Under the pieces are notes generated by a model. That model searched no databases, was not told the DNA's origin, and was given only the letters and a program-made list of their open reading frames with translations. Made by a program: the position numbers and the translations under genes. Below, in pieces: positions 36,862-46,550 of a stretch of DNA of 64,000 nucleotides (its first letter is position 1; every line of letters starts with the position of its first letter). Location of the stretch: contig NZ_JAHVJO010000001.1 in assembly GCF_019801215.1 (NCBI RefSeq), forward strand, positions 1,054,001 through 1,118,000, given 5' to 3'. The DNA is from Fictibacillus nanhaiensis. GTDB lineage: Bacteria > Bacillota > Bacilli > Bacillales > Fictibacillaceae.

Positions 36862-37838
36862 TCCTCATCTTCCGTTCCTGCAAACAACCCGTAAACGAAC
36901 TGTTCAGGATCAAATTCTTGAAGATCATCAATTTTCTCGCCTAAGCCTACAAATTTAACAGGGATATCCAGTTCATGACGGATAGCAAGAACGATTCCGC
37001 CCTTTGCTGTTCCATCAAGTTTTGTTAAGACAAGACCTGTAACATCAGTAGATTGGCCGAATGTTTTGGCCTGGTTCATCGCATTTTGCCCAGTCGTAGC
37101 ATCAACGACTAAAAGGACTTCGTGTGGTGCGCCTGGTACTTCTCTTTCGATTACCCGTTTAACTTTTGAAAGCTCGTTCATTAGATTTACTTTATTTTGC
37201 AATCGTCCAGCTGTATCGCATAATAAAACATCCGCTTTTCGCGATTTTGCAGCTTGAATGCTGTCATAGATTACCGCTGCAGGGTCAGCTCCTTCGTGAT
37301 GCTTGATCACATCAACTCCAGCACGTTCTCCCCAAACTTCGAGTTGATCGATCGCCCCAGCTCGGAAAGTATCTCCTGCCGCTAAAATCACTTTTTTTCC
37401 TTCATTTTTTAATTGATGCGCAAGTTTACCAATTGTAGTCGTTTTCCCGACTCCGTTCACACCAACAAATAAAATAATGGTCATACCTTCTGATTGCAGG
37501 AGAAGTTTGTGGTCGCCATCATCTTTTTGAAGCATCTCAGCAAGTTTTTCTGTGATTGCTGATCGAAGTTCCATCGGATCTTGAATGTTTTTCGTTCGGG
37601 CAACATCTTTAAGTTGGTCAATTATATCGAGAACCGTATGAACACCAACATCTGCTCCAATTAAGATCTCTTCCAATTCTTCAAAGAATTCTTCATCCAC
37701 TTTTCGATAACGTTTCAACAGATCATTAACTTTAAAAGAGAAAGAACCTCTCGTTTTTTCCAAACCTGTTTTAAACTTCTCAGATACCGATTCTGATTGA
37801 TTTGAAAATTTATCTTTTAATCGTTTTAAAAAGCTCAC
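36849..37838 (-). CDS. ftsY: FtsY, SRP receptor GTPase
   Basis: The membrane-associated receptor for SRP, 329 residues, the compact Bacillus length without a long acidic N-terminus. The NG domain has FVGVNGVGKTTTIGKLAHQL, AAGDTFRAGAIDQLEVWGER, CDTAGRLQNK, TKLDGTAKGGIVLA and VGLGEKIDDLQEF. It follows smc by 11 bp. The acidic C-terminal tail (EDEEEAE) is encoded by the terminator stem. Confidence 0.96.
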   Translation of the reverse strand: MSFLKRLKDKFSNQSESVSEKFKTGLEKTRGSFSFKVNDLLKRYRKVDEEFFEELEEILIGADVGVHTVLDIIDQLKDVARTKNIQDPMELRSAITEKLAEMLQKDDGDHKLLLQSEGMTIILFVGVNGVGKTTTIGKLAHQLKNEGKKVILAAGDTFRAGAIDQLEVWGERAGVDVIKHHEGADPAAVIYDSIQAAKSRKADVLLCDTAGRLQNKVNLMNELSKVKRVIEREVPGAPHEVLLVVDATTGQNAMNQAKTFGQSTDVTGLVLTKLDGTAKGGIVLAIRHELDIPVKFVGLGEKIDDLQEFDPEQFVYGLFAGTEDEEEAE

Positions 37839-37849
37839 TATTTTTCCTC

Positions 37850-40800
37850 CTACGATGTTACAAGTTCTTTTGTTTCTTCGAGTCGTACTGATACAAGGTT
37901 AGATACACCTGATTCCTGCATGGTTACACCGTACAAAACATCCGCTTCTTCCATCGTACCTTTTCGGTGTGTTACCACAATAAACTGTGTTTCCTTGCTA
38001 AACGCGCGCAAGAATTTTGCGAAACGGTTTACGTTTGCATCATCTAGCGCAGCTTCCACTTCATCAAGAATACAAAAAGGAACCGGCCGTACTTTAAGAA
38101 TAGCAAACAACAGAGCAATCGCAGTAAGTGCGCGTTCTCCACCGGATAGCAGTCCCAGCTGCTGCAATTTTTTACCTGGTGGCTGCGCCATAATATCGAC
38201 TCCTGTTAAAAGCAAGTCTTCAGGCTGAGTTAGAACAAGATCAGCCTTGCCGCCTCCGAATAATTCCTTGAAAATGACGCCAAAATGAGAGCGAATAGCC
38301 ATGAACGTTTCTTCAAAGCGGGTCTTCATCTCTTCATCCATCTCTGAAATCACACCATATAGCGTATCTTTTGCTTCATTTAGATCATTTCTTTGTTCTG
38401 AAAGAAAGTCAAAGCGCTGACTGACTCTTTCGTATTCTTCTATCGCTCCGATATTAACGACGCCAAGCTCTTCGATCGCTAATTTAATCAGTTTCACTTT
38501 TCGTTTCGCATCTTCAAGCGGCATCTCGAGTCTGTGTTTTTCCTTTGCACCTTCGTACGAGAGTTCATATTCTTCTCGCAAATGTGTAAGTCGAGTTTCT
38601 AATTCGACATCCAGCCTGTTGATACTGACTTCTTCAGTCCTTAGACCGTCACTTAGCTGTTTATATAGCCGTTTTGATTCTTTTAATTCACGTTCCATCT
38701 CTTCAATGGATTGGAAAGAGTTAGTTCTTTCTTCTCTTCGTTCTGCAATGAGCTTTACGGCCGTGTTTTTCTCATGTCGCCTCTGTTTAATCTGCTCATC
38801 AAGGGAATCTTCTCCTGATGAACTAGAGTTCATTTCTTCCTCAAGCAGCCAATAGTCTTCTTCCGTTTCTTTGCTTTTCGTTTCCACATCATCACGTTCT
38901 TCTTGAAGACGCCCGCACCTTTCTTTTAAGTTAGAGACTTGCTGCTCAAGTTCGGCTGCTTTTATTTTTAAATGTGTTAACGTTTCTCTAAGTTCCTCTT
39001 TAGAGGTCTGATGCATCTTTTTCTTTTCTGTTAGATCAGCGATCGTTTTTTCAAGTTCGTTACCTGCCTTGACCGCTTGATTTAGTTTCTTTTGAAGATC
39101 GATCACTCTTGAATCTGCAGCAGATTTCTCAGATTCATAAGAGTTTTTCTCCCTATCATATAATTGCAGTCTATCGTTCAAGCTCTTTTCATTCATCTCA
39201 ATCTCACGGAATTTAGCTTTTAGTTCTTGTTCAAGATCTCTCAAGCGTTCGCCTTCAGTCTGAAGAGCCTCAAGTTGTTCTTTCATTTTTAAAACTTCGG
39301 CTTTCTTCTCTGCTACATTCGACTCTAATTGAAGGGTCTGTTTCTCCATTGACGCAATTTTCTCAGTAAGTGACTCTACTTCTCGCTGCCTGCTCAAGAG
39401 TGATGAACTCTTTTGTTTTAAACTTCCCCCAGACATAGATCCACCTGGACTTACAACATCTCCTTCAAGCGTTACGATTCGATACCGGTAACCTACTTGT
39501 TTTGCAATGCTGTTCGCGCCAGCAAGATTTTTAGAGATGATAATGTTTCCTAACAAATTACCGATAATGTTTTCATATTTCGCATCATATTGCACTAAAT
39601 CTGATGCTACTCCAACAAACGCTTCAATTGACTGGGCGTGATAGGTGTCAGCACTTGAAATGCGACGGCTTTTTATTACATTTAACGGTAAAAACGTCGC
39701 CCTTCCCGCTTTCGTTTGTTTTAAAAACTGGATAGCTTTCATGGCATTCTGTTCATGGTCCACAACGACATGCTGCATGGAAGCTCCTAATGCAGTTTCA
39801 ATCGCCGTTTCAATCTCAGGAGGAACAGAAAGAAGCTCCGCAACAGCACCTTCTATGCCAGCTAGACGAGATTCTTTCGCTTTTAAAACTTCTTTAACAC
39901 CTTGCATAAAGCCCGCATATTCGTCCTGCATGGACTCTAGCATTTCTTTTTTTGATTTAAACTGTTGGATAAATTGATAAGCCTGATACAGTTTTTCTTG
40001 GTTTGACTGGCTTTCTTGCTCTTCATTCAGCATAGACGCCTTTAATGTTTGATACTCTTCTTGCTTATTTTTTAGATCCGTTTCAGCTTCAAGATACGAT
40101 TTTTCTGCCATTTCTTTTGCTACTTTTAGATCTTCTCTTTGAAGGAGAAACTTATTGTTCTCTTCATCAAGTCTAGTGCTTTTAAAGTTTTGCTGTTTAG
40201 CTTGATCTTCAAGGTAACGCATTTCATTTTTGATCGTTGTTTGTTCATTAAGGCGTTCAAAATAGTCGCTCTTTAATTTTTCAAGCTCTGCTTCAACATC
40301 CATTTCCAGGACAGTTAAGCGACTCTCTTCCTCTTTTACCTGCTTCTTAACCGTTTTTAACTCTTGTTCTTTTTCCGCAAGAACGCTTTTTTCTGCTAAA
40401 ACTTGTTTCTGAAGCTCTTCCTTTTTGATCTTTAACTGCTGTATCTGTTCTAAAAGAGAAGTCTTGTGCTGGTCATAGTTTTTCTTTCTTTCTTTTAAAA
40501 CTTCTTTTTTTCCTTCAAGTTTCTCAAGTGTTTCACTTGCTAAAAGAAGTGCGCCCTGAAGTTCATCAATGGATTCATCCATCGCCTGCATATCAAGTCT
40601 TGCTCTTTCAATCGCTGTTTCTCCATGTTTTACATTTGTAGATAATTCACTTTCTTGTTTCTGCAGCTCGGCTACCCAAACTTTTTGTTTTTCCCAACGT
40701 CCGTGCAAGTCTTCAATCTCCGAAACAAGCACTGCCGTTTCTACAATTTCAAGCTCCTGCTTCTTTTCGAGAAAATCTTTTGCAATAGACGCTTGTATTT

Positions 40801-41416
40801 TGAGTGGTTCTACTTGAGTATCCAACTCATGCAGGATATCTTCCACTCGGTTTAAGTTTTCTTGTGTTTCGGAAAGTTTTTGTTCAGCCTTCTGTTTTCG
40901 TGTCTTATATTTTAAAACACCTGCTGCTTCTTCAAAAATCTTGCGTCTCTCCTCAGATTTACTGCTAAGTATCTCTTCTACACGGCCTTGTCCAATGATT
41001 GAGAATGCTTCTCTACCTAGTCCAGAGTCCATGAAAAGCTCAACAATGTCTTTTAATCTGCATTGTTGTTTATTGATTAAGTATTCGCTGTCCCCTGAGC
41101 GATAAACTCTTCTAGTAATGGATATTTCGTTATAATCAAGAGGCAAATGCTGATCTTCGTTATCTAATGTAAGTGTTACTTCTGCGACATTTAACGGTTT
41201 TCGGTTATCACTGCCAGCAAAAATGATGTCTTCCATCTTTGATCCACGAAGGGATTTTGCCGATTGCTCACCTAATACCCAACGCACCGCATCCGAAATA
41301 TTGCTCTTGCCGCTTCCGTTAGGACCAACAACTGCGGTAACTCCTTGGACAAATTCAACTTGGATCCGCTCTGCAAATGATTTAAATCCTGCTACATCAA
41401 TTCGTTTGAGGAACAT
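37850..41416 (-). CDS. smc: SMC, chromosome condensation ATPase
   Basis: Smc forms, with ScpA and ScpB, the ring that organises the chromosome. The 1188 residues start with MFLKRIDVAGFKSFAERIQV. Walker A is VVGPNGSGKSNISDAVRWVL near 32-51. Long coiled coils flank a hinge at about 500-660 (LEGDVVSPGGSMSGG near its end). The C-terminal head has LSGGERALTAIALLFAILKV and Walker B FCILDEVEAALDDANVNRFA. The start was set at ATG 41414-41416 with GGGGGATTGTAGAG ahead. A longer frame back to 41440 is less supported. Confidence 0.96.
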   Translation of the reverse strand: MFLKRIDVAGFKSFAERIQVEFVQGVTAVVGPNGSGKSNISDAVRWVLGEQSAKSLRGSKMEDIIFAGSDNRKPLNVAEVTLTLDNEDQHLPLDYNEISITRRVYRSGDSEYLINKQQCRLKDIVELFMDSGLGREAFSIIGQGRVEEILSSKSEERRKIFEEAAGVLKYKTRKQKAEQKLSETQENLNRVEDILHELDTQVEPLKIQASIAKDFLEKKQELEIVETAVLVSEIEDLHGRWEKQKVWVAELQKQESELSTNVKHGETAIERARLDMQAMDESIDELQGALLLASETLEKLEGKKEVLKERKKNYDQHKTSLLEQIQQLKIKKEELQKQVLAEKSVLAEKEQELKTVKKQVKEEESRLTVLEMDVEAELEKLKSDYFERLNEQTTIKNEMRYLEDQAKQQNFKSTRLDEENNKFLLQREDLKVAKEMAEKSYLEAETDLKNKQEEYQTLKASMLNEEQESQSNQEKLYQAYQFIQQFKSKKEMLESMQDEYAGFMQGVKEVLKAKESRLAGIEGAVAELLSVPPEIETAIETALGASMQHVVVDHEQNAMKAIQFLKQTKAGRATFLPLNVIKSRRISSADTYHAQSIEAFVGVASDLVQYDAKYENIIGNLLGNIIISKNLAGANSIAKQVGYRYRIVTLEGDVVSPGGSMSGGSLKQKSSSLLSRQREVESLTEKIASMEKQTLQLESNVAEKKAEVLKMKEQLEALQTEGERLRDLEQELKAKFREIEMNEKSLNDRLQLYDREKNSYESEKSAADSRVIDLQKKLNQAVKAGNELEKTIADLTEKKKMHQTSKEELRETLTHLKIKAAELEQQVSNLKERCGRLQEERDDVETKSKETEEDYWLLEEEMNSSSSGEDSLDEQIKQRRHEKNTAVKLIAERREERTNSFQSIEEMERELKESKRLYKQLSDGLRTEEVSINRLDVELETRLTHLREEYELSYEGAKEKHRLEMPLEDAKRKVKLIKLAIEELGVVNIGAIEEYERVSQRFDFLSEQRNDLNEAKDTLYGVISEMDEEMKTRFEETFMAIRSHFGVIFKELFGGGKADLVLTQPEDLLLTGVDIMAQPPGKKLQQLGLLSGGERALTAIALLFAILKVRPVPFCILDEVEAALDDANVNRFAKFLRAFSKETQFIVVTHRKGTMEEADVLYGVTMQESGVSNLVSVRLEETKELVTS

Positions 41417-41631
41417 CTCTACAATCCCCCTTACATCCATCTAGACCATTCATATATTTTGAGTGGAATGGCCGTTTTATGTTTTTCTACTATGTATCTA
41501 ACTTATTTATTTTATCATAGATTTACCCGCTCATAGTCATAAAGATTACAGTGTGATAAAATATGAAAGTACAATCAATAGTTCTGTTTTTGTTTTTTAC
41601 ATAATACTACAGCGTAAAAAGGAGCCCTATA

Positions 41632-41856
41632 ATGGACTTAACGAATGAAAATTTCGAAAATCTATCTTTTATGATTGAGAGCTTGAAAAAGAAATTGCAA
41701 TTAGTAAACAGCGGATTGATTCAGCCAGAGGATTATGAATTAAATCGTTATGATGACATAAAAGAACTGTACGATATGGTTATGAAAATGCCCTCCTTCA
41801 GCATTCGAGACATGGAAGGAATCGTAGAAGAACTTGCTTCTCTAAAAAAGAAATAG
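41632..41856 (+). CDS. DUF1128 family small protein
   Basis: A 74-residue acidic helical protein on the plus strand, preceded by AAAAAGGAGCCCTATA. The sequence NLSFMIESLKKKLQLVNSG followed by PEDYELNRYDDIKELYDMV resembles YfkK of B. subtilis, the DUF1128 family. The function is unknown. It is transcribed divergently from smc and convergently with rnc, sharing a terminator with the latter. Confidence 0.85.
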   Translation: MDLTNENFENLSFMIESLKKKLQLVNSGLIQPEDYELNRYDDIKELYDMVMKMPSFSIRDMEGIVEELASLKKK

Positions 41857-41858
41857 TA

Positions 41859-41903
41859 GAAACCCCCTAAAGTGACGTATTCACCTCATCTTAGGGGGTT
41901 TTC
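41859..41903. terminator. Bidirectional terminator between the DUF1128 gene and rnc
   Basis: AAACCCCCTAA and TTAGGGGGTTT form an 11-bp stem around a loop of about 20 bases, with a T-rich plus-strand exit and A-rich flank on the other side. It lies exactly between two converging genes. Confidence 0.82.
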
Positions 41904-41904
41904 T

Positions 41905-42687
41905 TTATTCTTTCTTTGCGACCTTGCCGATCGCTTCTTGTGCAGCATGCTGTTCCGCTTCTTTTTTTGATCTTCCATAACCGATGCCAAACGTCTCATC
42001 GTTTAATCTTACTTCAGAAACGAACTCTCGGTTATGCGCAGGACCCTTTTCCTGAACAATTTTATAATCAATATGACCTAAACCTTCACGTTGAACAAAT
42101 TCTTGCAGCTGACTTTTGAAATCCATCACATGAGAAAAAGCACCTTCGTTTATTCGTGGTACGACGCACTGATTCAGGAACTCAATCACTTTTTCGAGTC
42201 CTTGATCTAGATAAAGTGCTCCAATGAATGCCTCAAACACATCCGCTAAGAGAGCAGGACGCGATCTTCCACCAGTGTTTTCTTCCCCTTTTCCCAATAG
42301 AACAAAATCACCGAAGTGCAAATCGTTCGCAAACAGCACAAGTGATGGTTCACAAACGATGGCTGCTCTAAGCTTTGTGAGTTCACCTTCGCTCATGTTT
42401 GTAAATTTGCTGTACAAATATTGAGAAATCGTTAGTTCGAGAACAGCATCTCCAAGAAATTCAAGTCTTTCATTATCCTCGAACGTTCTTCCGCGATGCT
42501 CATTCACATATGATGAATGGGTAAAAGCTTGTGCTAATAGTTTTTCATTATTAAACGTAATATTTAAGCGTTCCTGAAGAGGGGCTACTTTCTGAATGCG
42601 TACCTTGTCATCCATGCCCTTTTTGGAAGCCGACTTAAACCGATTTTTAACTGTTTTCTTTTGAGTTGATTGTTTTGAACCTTTCAT
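41905..42687 (-). CDS. rnc: Ribonuclease III
   Basis: RNase III cuts double-stranded RNA during rRNA and scRNA maturation. The 260 residues have a Lys-rich N-terminal tail. The signature [20 protein letters not shown] is followed by [18 protein letters not shown] with the catalytic acidic residues. A C-terminal double-stranded RNA binding domain runs from about 185 ([20 protein letters not shown], then [17 protein letters not shown]). It follows acpP by about 97 bp with a terminator between. Confidence 0.96.
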   Translation of the reverse strand: MKGSKQSTQKKTVKNRFKSASKKGMDDKVRIQKVAPLQERLNITFNNEKLLAQAFTHSSYVNEHRGRTFEDNERLEFLGDAVLELTISQYLYSKFTNMSEGELTKLRAAIVCEPSLVLFANDLHFGDFVLLGKGEENTGGRSRPALLADVFEAFIGALYLDQGLEKVIEFLNQCVVPRINEGAFSHVMDFKSQLQEFVQREGLGHIDYKIVQEKGPAHNREFVSEVRLNDETFGIGYGRSKKEAEQHAAQEAIGKVAKKE

Positions 42688-42746
42688 AAACTTCCTCCAA
42701 AAATCTCGTAAAAGGGCTATTTTGTTGTTTCTCCCCTTAAATGGGA

Positions 42747-42777
42747 AGAAAGCCCCGCTATAAACACGGGACTTTAT
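42747..42777 (-). terminator. Terminator after acpP
   Basis: AAAGTCCCG/CGGGGCTTT stem of 9 bp with one mismatch and a 9-base loop, then a short T-rich tail (CTTC) on the minus strand. It lies 8 bp after the acpP stop. The T run is weak, so some read-through to rnc is likely. Confidence 0.6.
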
Positions 42778-42784
42778 CCGTTAC

Positions 42785-43018
42785 TTATTGTTTGCTGTTT
42801 ATGTAATTTACAACATCACCAACAGTTGCAATTTTTTCAGCATCTTCATCAGAAATCTCTAATTCGAACTCATCTTCAAGTTCCATTACCAATTCTACTA
42901 CATCAAGAGAGTCTGCACCAAGATCTTCTTTAAAGGAAGCTTCAGGCTTAACCTCAGACGCGTCAACACCTAGACGGTCAACAACGATCTTTGAAACTCT
43001 TTCTAAAACGTCTGCCAT
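42785..43018 (-). CDS. acpP: Acyl carrier protein
   Basis: ACP carries the growing fatty acyl chain. The 77 residues include the phosphopantetheine serine in [18 protein letters not shown]. The start was set at ATG 43016-43018, spaced from AGGAGGT by about 9 bases. An upstream GTG (43028-43030) abuts that site. It closes fapR-plsX-fabD-fabG-acpP and lies 94 bp after fabG. Confidence 0.97.
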   Translation of the reverse strand: MADVLERVSKIVVDRLGVDASEVKPEASFKEDLGADSLDVVELVMELEDEFELEISDEDAEKIATVGDVVNYINSKQ

Positions 43019-43112
43019 TTTGTGTGTCACCTCCTTTCAATAGTATATGCTTTTTTATCATAAAAAACTAGAGGGATACGTGCTGTTAAAAAAACAAGTT
43101 TCCAAAAGAAAA

Positions 43113-43853
43113 CTACATTACCATTCCGCCATCAACATGAAGAGTTTGTCCTGTAATATAAGAACTCTCATCTCCTGCTAGAAACACAGCTGCTGCTGCA
43201 ATGTCATCTGGCTGACCAAAACGGGCTAACGGAATGTTTCTCAGCATATCCTCTTTGATTCCTTCTTCTAGCTTACCTGTCATATCTGTTTCTATAAAAC
43301 CAGGTGCGATCGCATTAACGGTAATACCTCTTGAAGCCAACTCTTTTGCAGCCGTTTTTGTTAGACCAATTACACCTGCTTTTGCTGCTACATAGTTGGC
43401 CTGGCCTGCGTTACCGGAAACCCCTACGATCGATGCGATATTAATGATGCGTCCATGACGCTGTTTCATCATTTGTCTGCTAACTGCTTTTGTGGTCAGG
43501 AATACACCTTTTAAGTTCGTGTTGATGACTGCATCCCAATCTTCTTCTTTCATTCTCATAAGCAAGTTATCTCTTGTAATCCCAGCATTGTTTACGAGAA
43601 CATCAAGCCTGCCAAATTCATCAATAACTGACTTTACCATGTTCGAAACATCTTCTGAGTTAGAAATATCAGCTTTGATGGCAAATGCATTACCGCCGTT
43701 TGCTTTTATCTCTTCTACAACTTCGTTTGCTTTCGCTTCACTGCCGGAATAATTTACTGCTACTTTTGCTCCATTTTTAGCAAAATAAAGGGCAATCGCG
43801 CGACCAATTCCACGGGAGGCACCTGTAACCAATACAGATTTATTGTTAAGCAT
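43113..43853 (-). CDS. fabG: FabG, 3-oxoacyl-ACP reductase
   Basis: An NADPH-dependent short-chain dehydrogenase of the fatty acid cycle; it has 246 residues. The cofactor site is [26 protein letters not shown] follows, and the catalytic Ser-Tyr-Lys set lies in [20 protein letters not shown] and the Lys right after it. The end is [16 protein letters not shown]. It overlaps fabD by 8 bp. Confidence 0.97.
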   Translation of the reverse strand: MLNNKSVLVTGASRGIGRAIALYFAKNGAKVAVNYSGSEAKANEVVEEIKANGGNAFAIKADISNSEDVSNMVKSVIDEFGRLDVLVNNAGITRDNLLMRMKEEDWDAVINTNLKGVFLTTKAVSRQMMKQRHGRIINIASIVGVSGNAGQANYVAAKAGVIGLTKTAAKELASRGITVNAIAPGFIETDMTGKLEEGIKEDMLRNIPLARFGQPDDIAAAAVFLAGDESSYITGQTLHVDGGMVM

Positions 43854-44796
43854 CTACCGATTCTCCTCTCAGTTTCTCTACTGCCAGCATTAAAGTATCC
43901 ATGTCTCCAACAGCCATTACATTGGCACGGCGATTCACTTTCTTTACAAGGCCGCATAAAACTTTACCAGGTCCTATTTCAATAAAAGTATCTACGCCAA
44001 GATCCATCAATTCTCTAACAGTCTCTTCCCAGCGAACGGGTGAATAAAGCTGTTCGATCAGTTGTTGTTTAATCTGTTCTCCAGATGTAACAGGTTTCGC
44101 TGTTACGTTAGCGATTACTGGTGTTAGAGCATCATGAATTTCAATCTCCGATAAAACTTCAGAAAATCGGTCAGCTGCAGGTTTCATTAAGGATGAGTGA
44201 AAAGGTCCGCTAACTTGTAATGGGATTACTTTTGCGCCTTCTTCTTTCGCTTGCTTTCCAGCTTCCTCTACGCCTGATACCGTTCCGGAAATAACAATTT
44301 GACCTGGGCAGTTCAAGTTGGCTACTTGTACACTGTTTCCTGCTTGCGTAACATCCGCTGTTATGACTTCAAGTCGCTCTTGATCAAAACCGATAATAGC
44401 AGCCATGGTCCCCACACCTGCAGGAACTGCTTCTTCCATAAGCAATCCGCGGTTTCTTACCGCATACACTGCGTCCTCAAAAGAAATACTGCCAGCCGCA
44501 ACTAAAGCTGAATATTCTCCCAGGCTGTGCCCAGCAGTAAAGTCAGCTGAAATCCCATGCTCTTTAAATACTTCAAGAACAGCAGTACTAACGGTTAATA
44601 AAGCAGGCTGTGTGTTTTCTGTTTTCTTCAGCAACTCTTCAGGTCCTTCAAAGATAATTTTTGACAAGTCGATCTGCAGTTTTTTGTCGGCATTATCAAA
44701 TACAGCTTTTGCTCGTGGCTCTTGATCAGCTAGTTCTTTCCCCATTCCTACAACTTGAGAACCCTGTCCAGGAAAAAGAAAGGCGATTTTACCCAT
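43846..44796 (-). CDS. fabD: FabD, malonyl-CoA:ACP transacylase
   Basis: FabD moves malonyl groups to ACP. The 316 residues begin [19 protein letters not shown]. The nucleophile serine lies in [15 protein letters not shown], and the active-site His is in [17 protein letters not shown]. It starts 3 bp after plsX and overlaps fabG by 8 bp. Confidence 0.97.
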   Translation of the reverse strand: MGKIAFLFPGQGSQVVGMGKELADQEPRAKAVFDNADKKLQIDLSKIIFEGPEELLKKTENTQPALLTVSTAVLEVFKEHGISADFTAGHSLGEYSALVAAGSISFEDAVYAVRNRGLLMEEAVPAGVGTMAAIIGFDQERLEVITADVTQAGNSVQVANLNCPGQIVISGTVSGVEEAGKQAKEEGAKVIPLQVSGPFHSSLMKPAADRFSEVLSEIEIHDALTPVIANVTAKPVTSGEQIKQQLIEQLYSPVRWEETVRELMDLGVDTFIEIGPGKVLCGLVKKVNRRANVMAVGDMDTLMLAVEKLRGESVDA

Positions 44797-44799
44797 CTG

Positions 44800-45798
44800 T
44801 TACTCCTCCTTTTTATCGTCAGCTTGAATATGATTCAAAATCGTATGAACGACATTCTTATCTACCATCTCTTTCGTTTGGCGGATGGCATTTAATACGG
44901 CGTTCGCATTTGAGGAACCGTGTGCTTTTATTACTGGAGCGGCTAAACCAAATAGTCCCGCTCCACCATACTCTGTATAATCGAGCTTATCTTTTATTCC
45001 GCGAAGCTTTGGTTTCAATACTCCCGCTGCCAGTTTGCTTGTTAAACTTGACGTTAATGTTTCTTTAATCATGGAAAACATGCTCATAGCTGTTCCTTCA
45101 ATTGATTTTAAGACTAGATTCCCAGAAAATCCGTCACAAACAACAACATCTGCAGCTCCCATGAGAAGATCTCTTGATTCTACATTTCCGACAAAGTTAA
45201 TATCAGCTTCTTTCAGCAATAGATAGGCTGCCTTTGATAGTGCGTTTCCTTTTTCGCTCTCTGTCCCTATGTTTAGTAGTCCTACTCGAGGGTTTTCAAT
45301 TCCTCTTACTTGCTGGCAGTAGACAGAGCCCATTAACGCATATTGTAGAAGGTGTTCAGGTTTAGCATCCATGTTCGCACCTACATCTAAGAATAGGAAG
45401 CCTTGGCCATTTAGGGTAGGAAGTGTTGGTGCTAATGCGGGTCTCTCTATCCCTTTAATTCTTCCAACGTAAAATAAGCCACTTGCCATTAAAGCACCTG
45501 TGTTTCCTGCTGAAATGTATGCATCTGCTTTACCTGTTTTCACTTCATTAGCTGCGAGTACCATTGATGCATTCTTTTTTCGTCGAACTGCTCGAACGGG
45601 TTCCTCAGAGGTTTCAATGACTTCATCCGTATGTATGATGGTAAAAGTATGATTGGTTGGTAGATGTTCATTAATTTTAGCTTCATCACCTACGAGAGTG
45701 ATTGATAGTTCCGGATATTGTTCAACAGCGAGCAATGCGCCTTTCACAATTTCTTTTGGCGCGTTGTCTCCACCCATGGCATCTAATGCGATTCTCAT
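44800..45798 (-). CDS. plsX: PlsX, phosphate acyltransferase
   Basis: PlsX converts acyl-ACP and phosphate to acyl-phosphate for phospholipid synthesis. The 332 residues carry [59 protein letters not shown] and [19 protein letters not shown], all typical. It follows fapR by 6 bp and is expected to be under FapR control. Confidence 0.97.
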   Translation of the reverse strand: MRIALDAMGGDNAPKEIVKGALLAVEQYPELSITLVGDEAKINEHLPTNHTFTIIHTDEVIETSEEPVRAVRRKKNASMVLAANEVKTGKADAYISAGNTGALMASGLFYVGRIKGIERPALAPTLPTLNGQGFLFLDVGANMDAKPEHLLQYALMGSVYCQQVRGIENPRVGLLNIGTESEKGNALSKAAYLLLKEADINFVGNVESRDLLMGAADVVVCDGFSGNLVLKSIEGTAMSMFSMIKETLTSSLTSKLAAGVLKPKLRGIKDKLDYTEYGGAGLFGLAAPVIKAHGSSNANAVLNAIRQTKEMVDKNVVHTILNHIQADDKKEE

Positions 45799-45804
45799 GC
45801 TGAT

Positions 45805-46377
45805 TTAACTTCCTTCCTTTGGATCTTGTTTTGATCGATACATCGTAAACTCACCGTTAAAAACAAGCTCTTTTTCGACATAACTGTTTAATTCTACTTT
45901 TGTCCGTTCAGAGCCCTTTTCTGTCACTTTTGCTTTTGCGATAATTCTTTCTCCAACCCTAACAGGACGTGAGAAACGAATGTTTGCCTTTGCAGTCAAT
46001 GCTAGTTCGTCGTTTATTATTGCCACAGCTAAGGAATTAGCTTGTGCGAACACATGATGTCCTCTAGCAATTTTATTACGTGAGAATACGTGTTCTTCTT
46101 TAATATCTAATATTGAAATAGCAGACTCGTCTAATTGCAGATCAATGATTTCACCGATTACTTCTTCAATCGGAAGTGCTTTAACATCATCCAGTTTCGT
46201 TTCAGCAACAGATTTAATTCTTTCTCTAAGTTCAGGGATTGAAAGTTCTAAACGATCAAGCCGAATAGTCTGGACACTGACGCTGAATTTATCTGCTAGT
46301 TCTTCATCTGTAATAAAAGGTGTTTGTTTAATGGTTTCAGTTAAGAGCTCTTGCCGCTCTCGCTTTGTTTTTTTCAT
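45805..46377 (-). CDS. fapR: FapR, malonyl-CoA-responsive repressor of lipid genes
   Basis: FapR represses fatty acid and phospholipid genes and is released by malonyl-CoA or malonyl-ACP. The 190 residues have an N-terminal helix-turn-helix ([20 protein letters not shown] followed by [13 protein letters not shown]). The C-terminal hot-dog domain includes [20 protein letters not shown]. The start was set at ATG 46375-46377 after AAGAAGGAAAAGTA. A frame back to 46398 lacks a ribosome binding site. It has its own promoter with a FapR-type operator. Confidence 0.96.
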   Translation of the reverse strand: MKKTKRERQELLTETIKQTPFITDEELADKFSVSVQTIRLDRLELSIPELRERIKSVAETKLDDVKALPIEEVIGEIIDLQLDESAISILDIKEEHVFSRNKIARGHHVFAQANSLAVAIINDELALTAKANIRFSRPVRVGERIIAKAKVTEKGSERTKVELNSYVEKELVFNGEFTMYRSKQDPKEGS

Positions 46378-46447
46378 AAATACTTTTCCTTCTTCCATTA
46401 AAGAGGTCTTATTTATGGATTCATCCTTATTTCTATAAAAAAGCGTT

Positions 46448-46490
46448 AGAAAAGCAGGTGCCCTAAAATAAGGCGTACCTGCCGCGTTTT
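46448..46490 (-). terminator. Hairpin in the fapR leader / after recG
   Basis: GCAGGT and ACCTGC, with inner GCC/GGGC, form a GC-rich stem, followed on the minus strand by CTTTTCTAAC. It lies downstream of both recG and the fapR promoter. It may end recG transcripts, or attenuate fapR; the T run is short. Confidence 0.5.
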
Positions 46491-46497
46491 TCTGCTA

Positions 46498-46514
46498 TTA
46501 TGAGCTGGTACTAA
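46498..46514. promoter_or_regulatory. FapR operator
   Basis: The 17-bp element reads TTAGTACCAGCTCATAA on the minus strand. The left half is the conserved TTAGTACC; the right half differs from TACTAA at two bases. It lies at the expected start point of the fapR promoter, as in autoregulated Bacillus fapR. Confidence 0.75.
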
Positions 46515-46518
46515 TAGT

Positions 46519-46547
46519 AGTATATAGTATCAGTACTCCTCTTTCAA
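46519..46547 (-). promoter_or_regulatory. Sigma-A promoter of fapR-plsX-fabD-fabG-acpP
   Basis: Minus strand TTGAAA (46547-46542), 17-bp spacer, TATACT (46524-46519). It begins a few bases after the recG stop. The operator follows the -10 box directly. Confidence 0.78.
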
Positions 46548-46550
46548 CTA

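Noticed and set aside
36722-36931. 69-residue open frame on the minus strand across the ftsY end and the 21-bp repeats
   Set aside because: It starts inside ftsY without a ribosome binding site and runs through the ftsY terminator. The HIK pattern follows from the DNA repeat, so translation is not supported.
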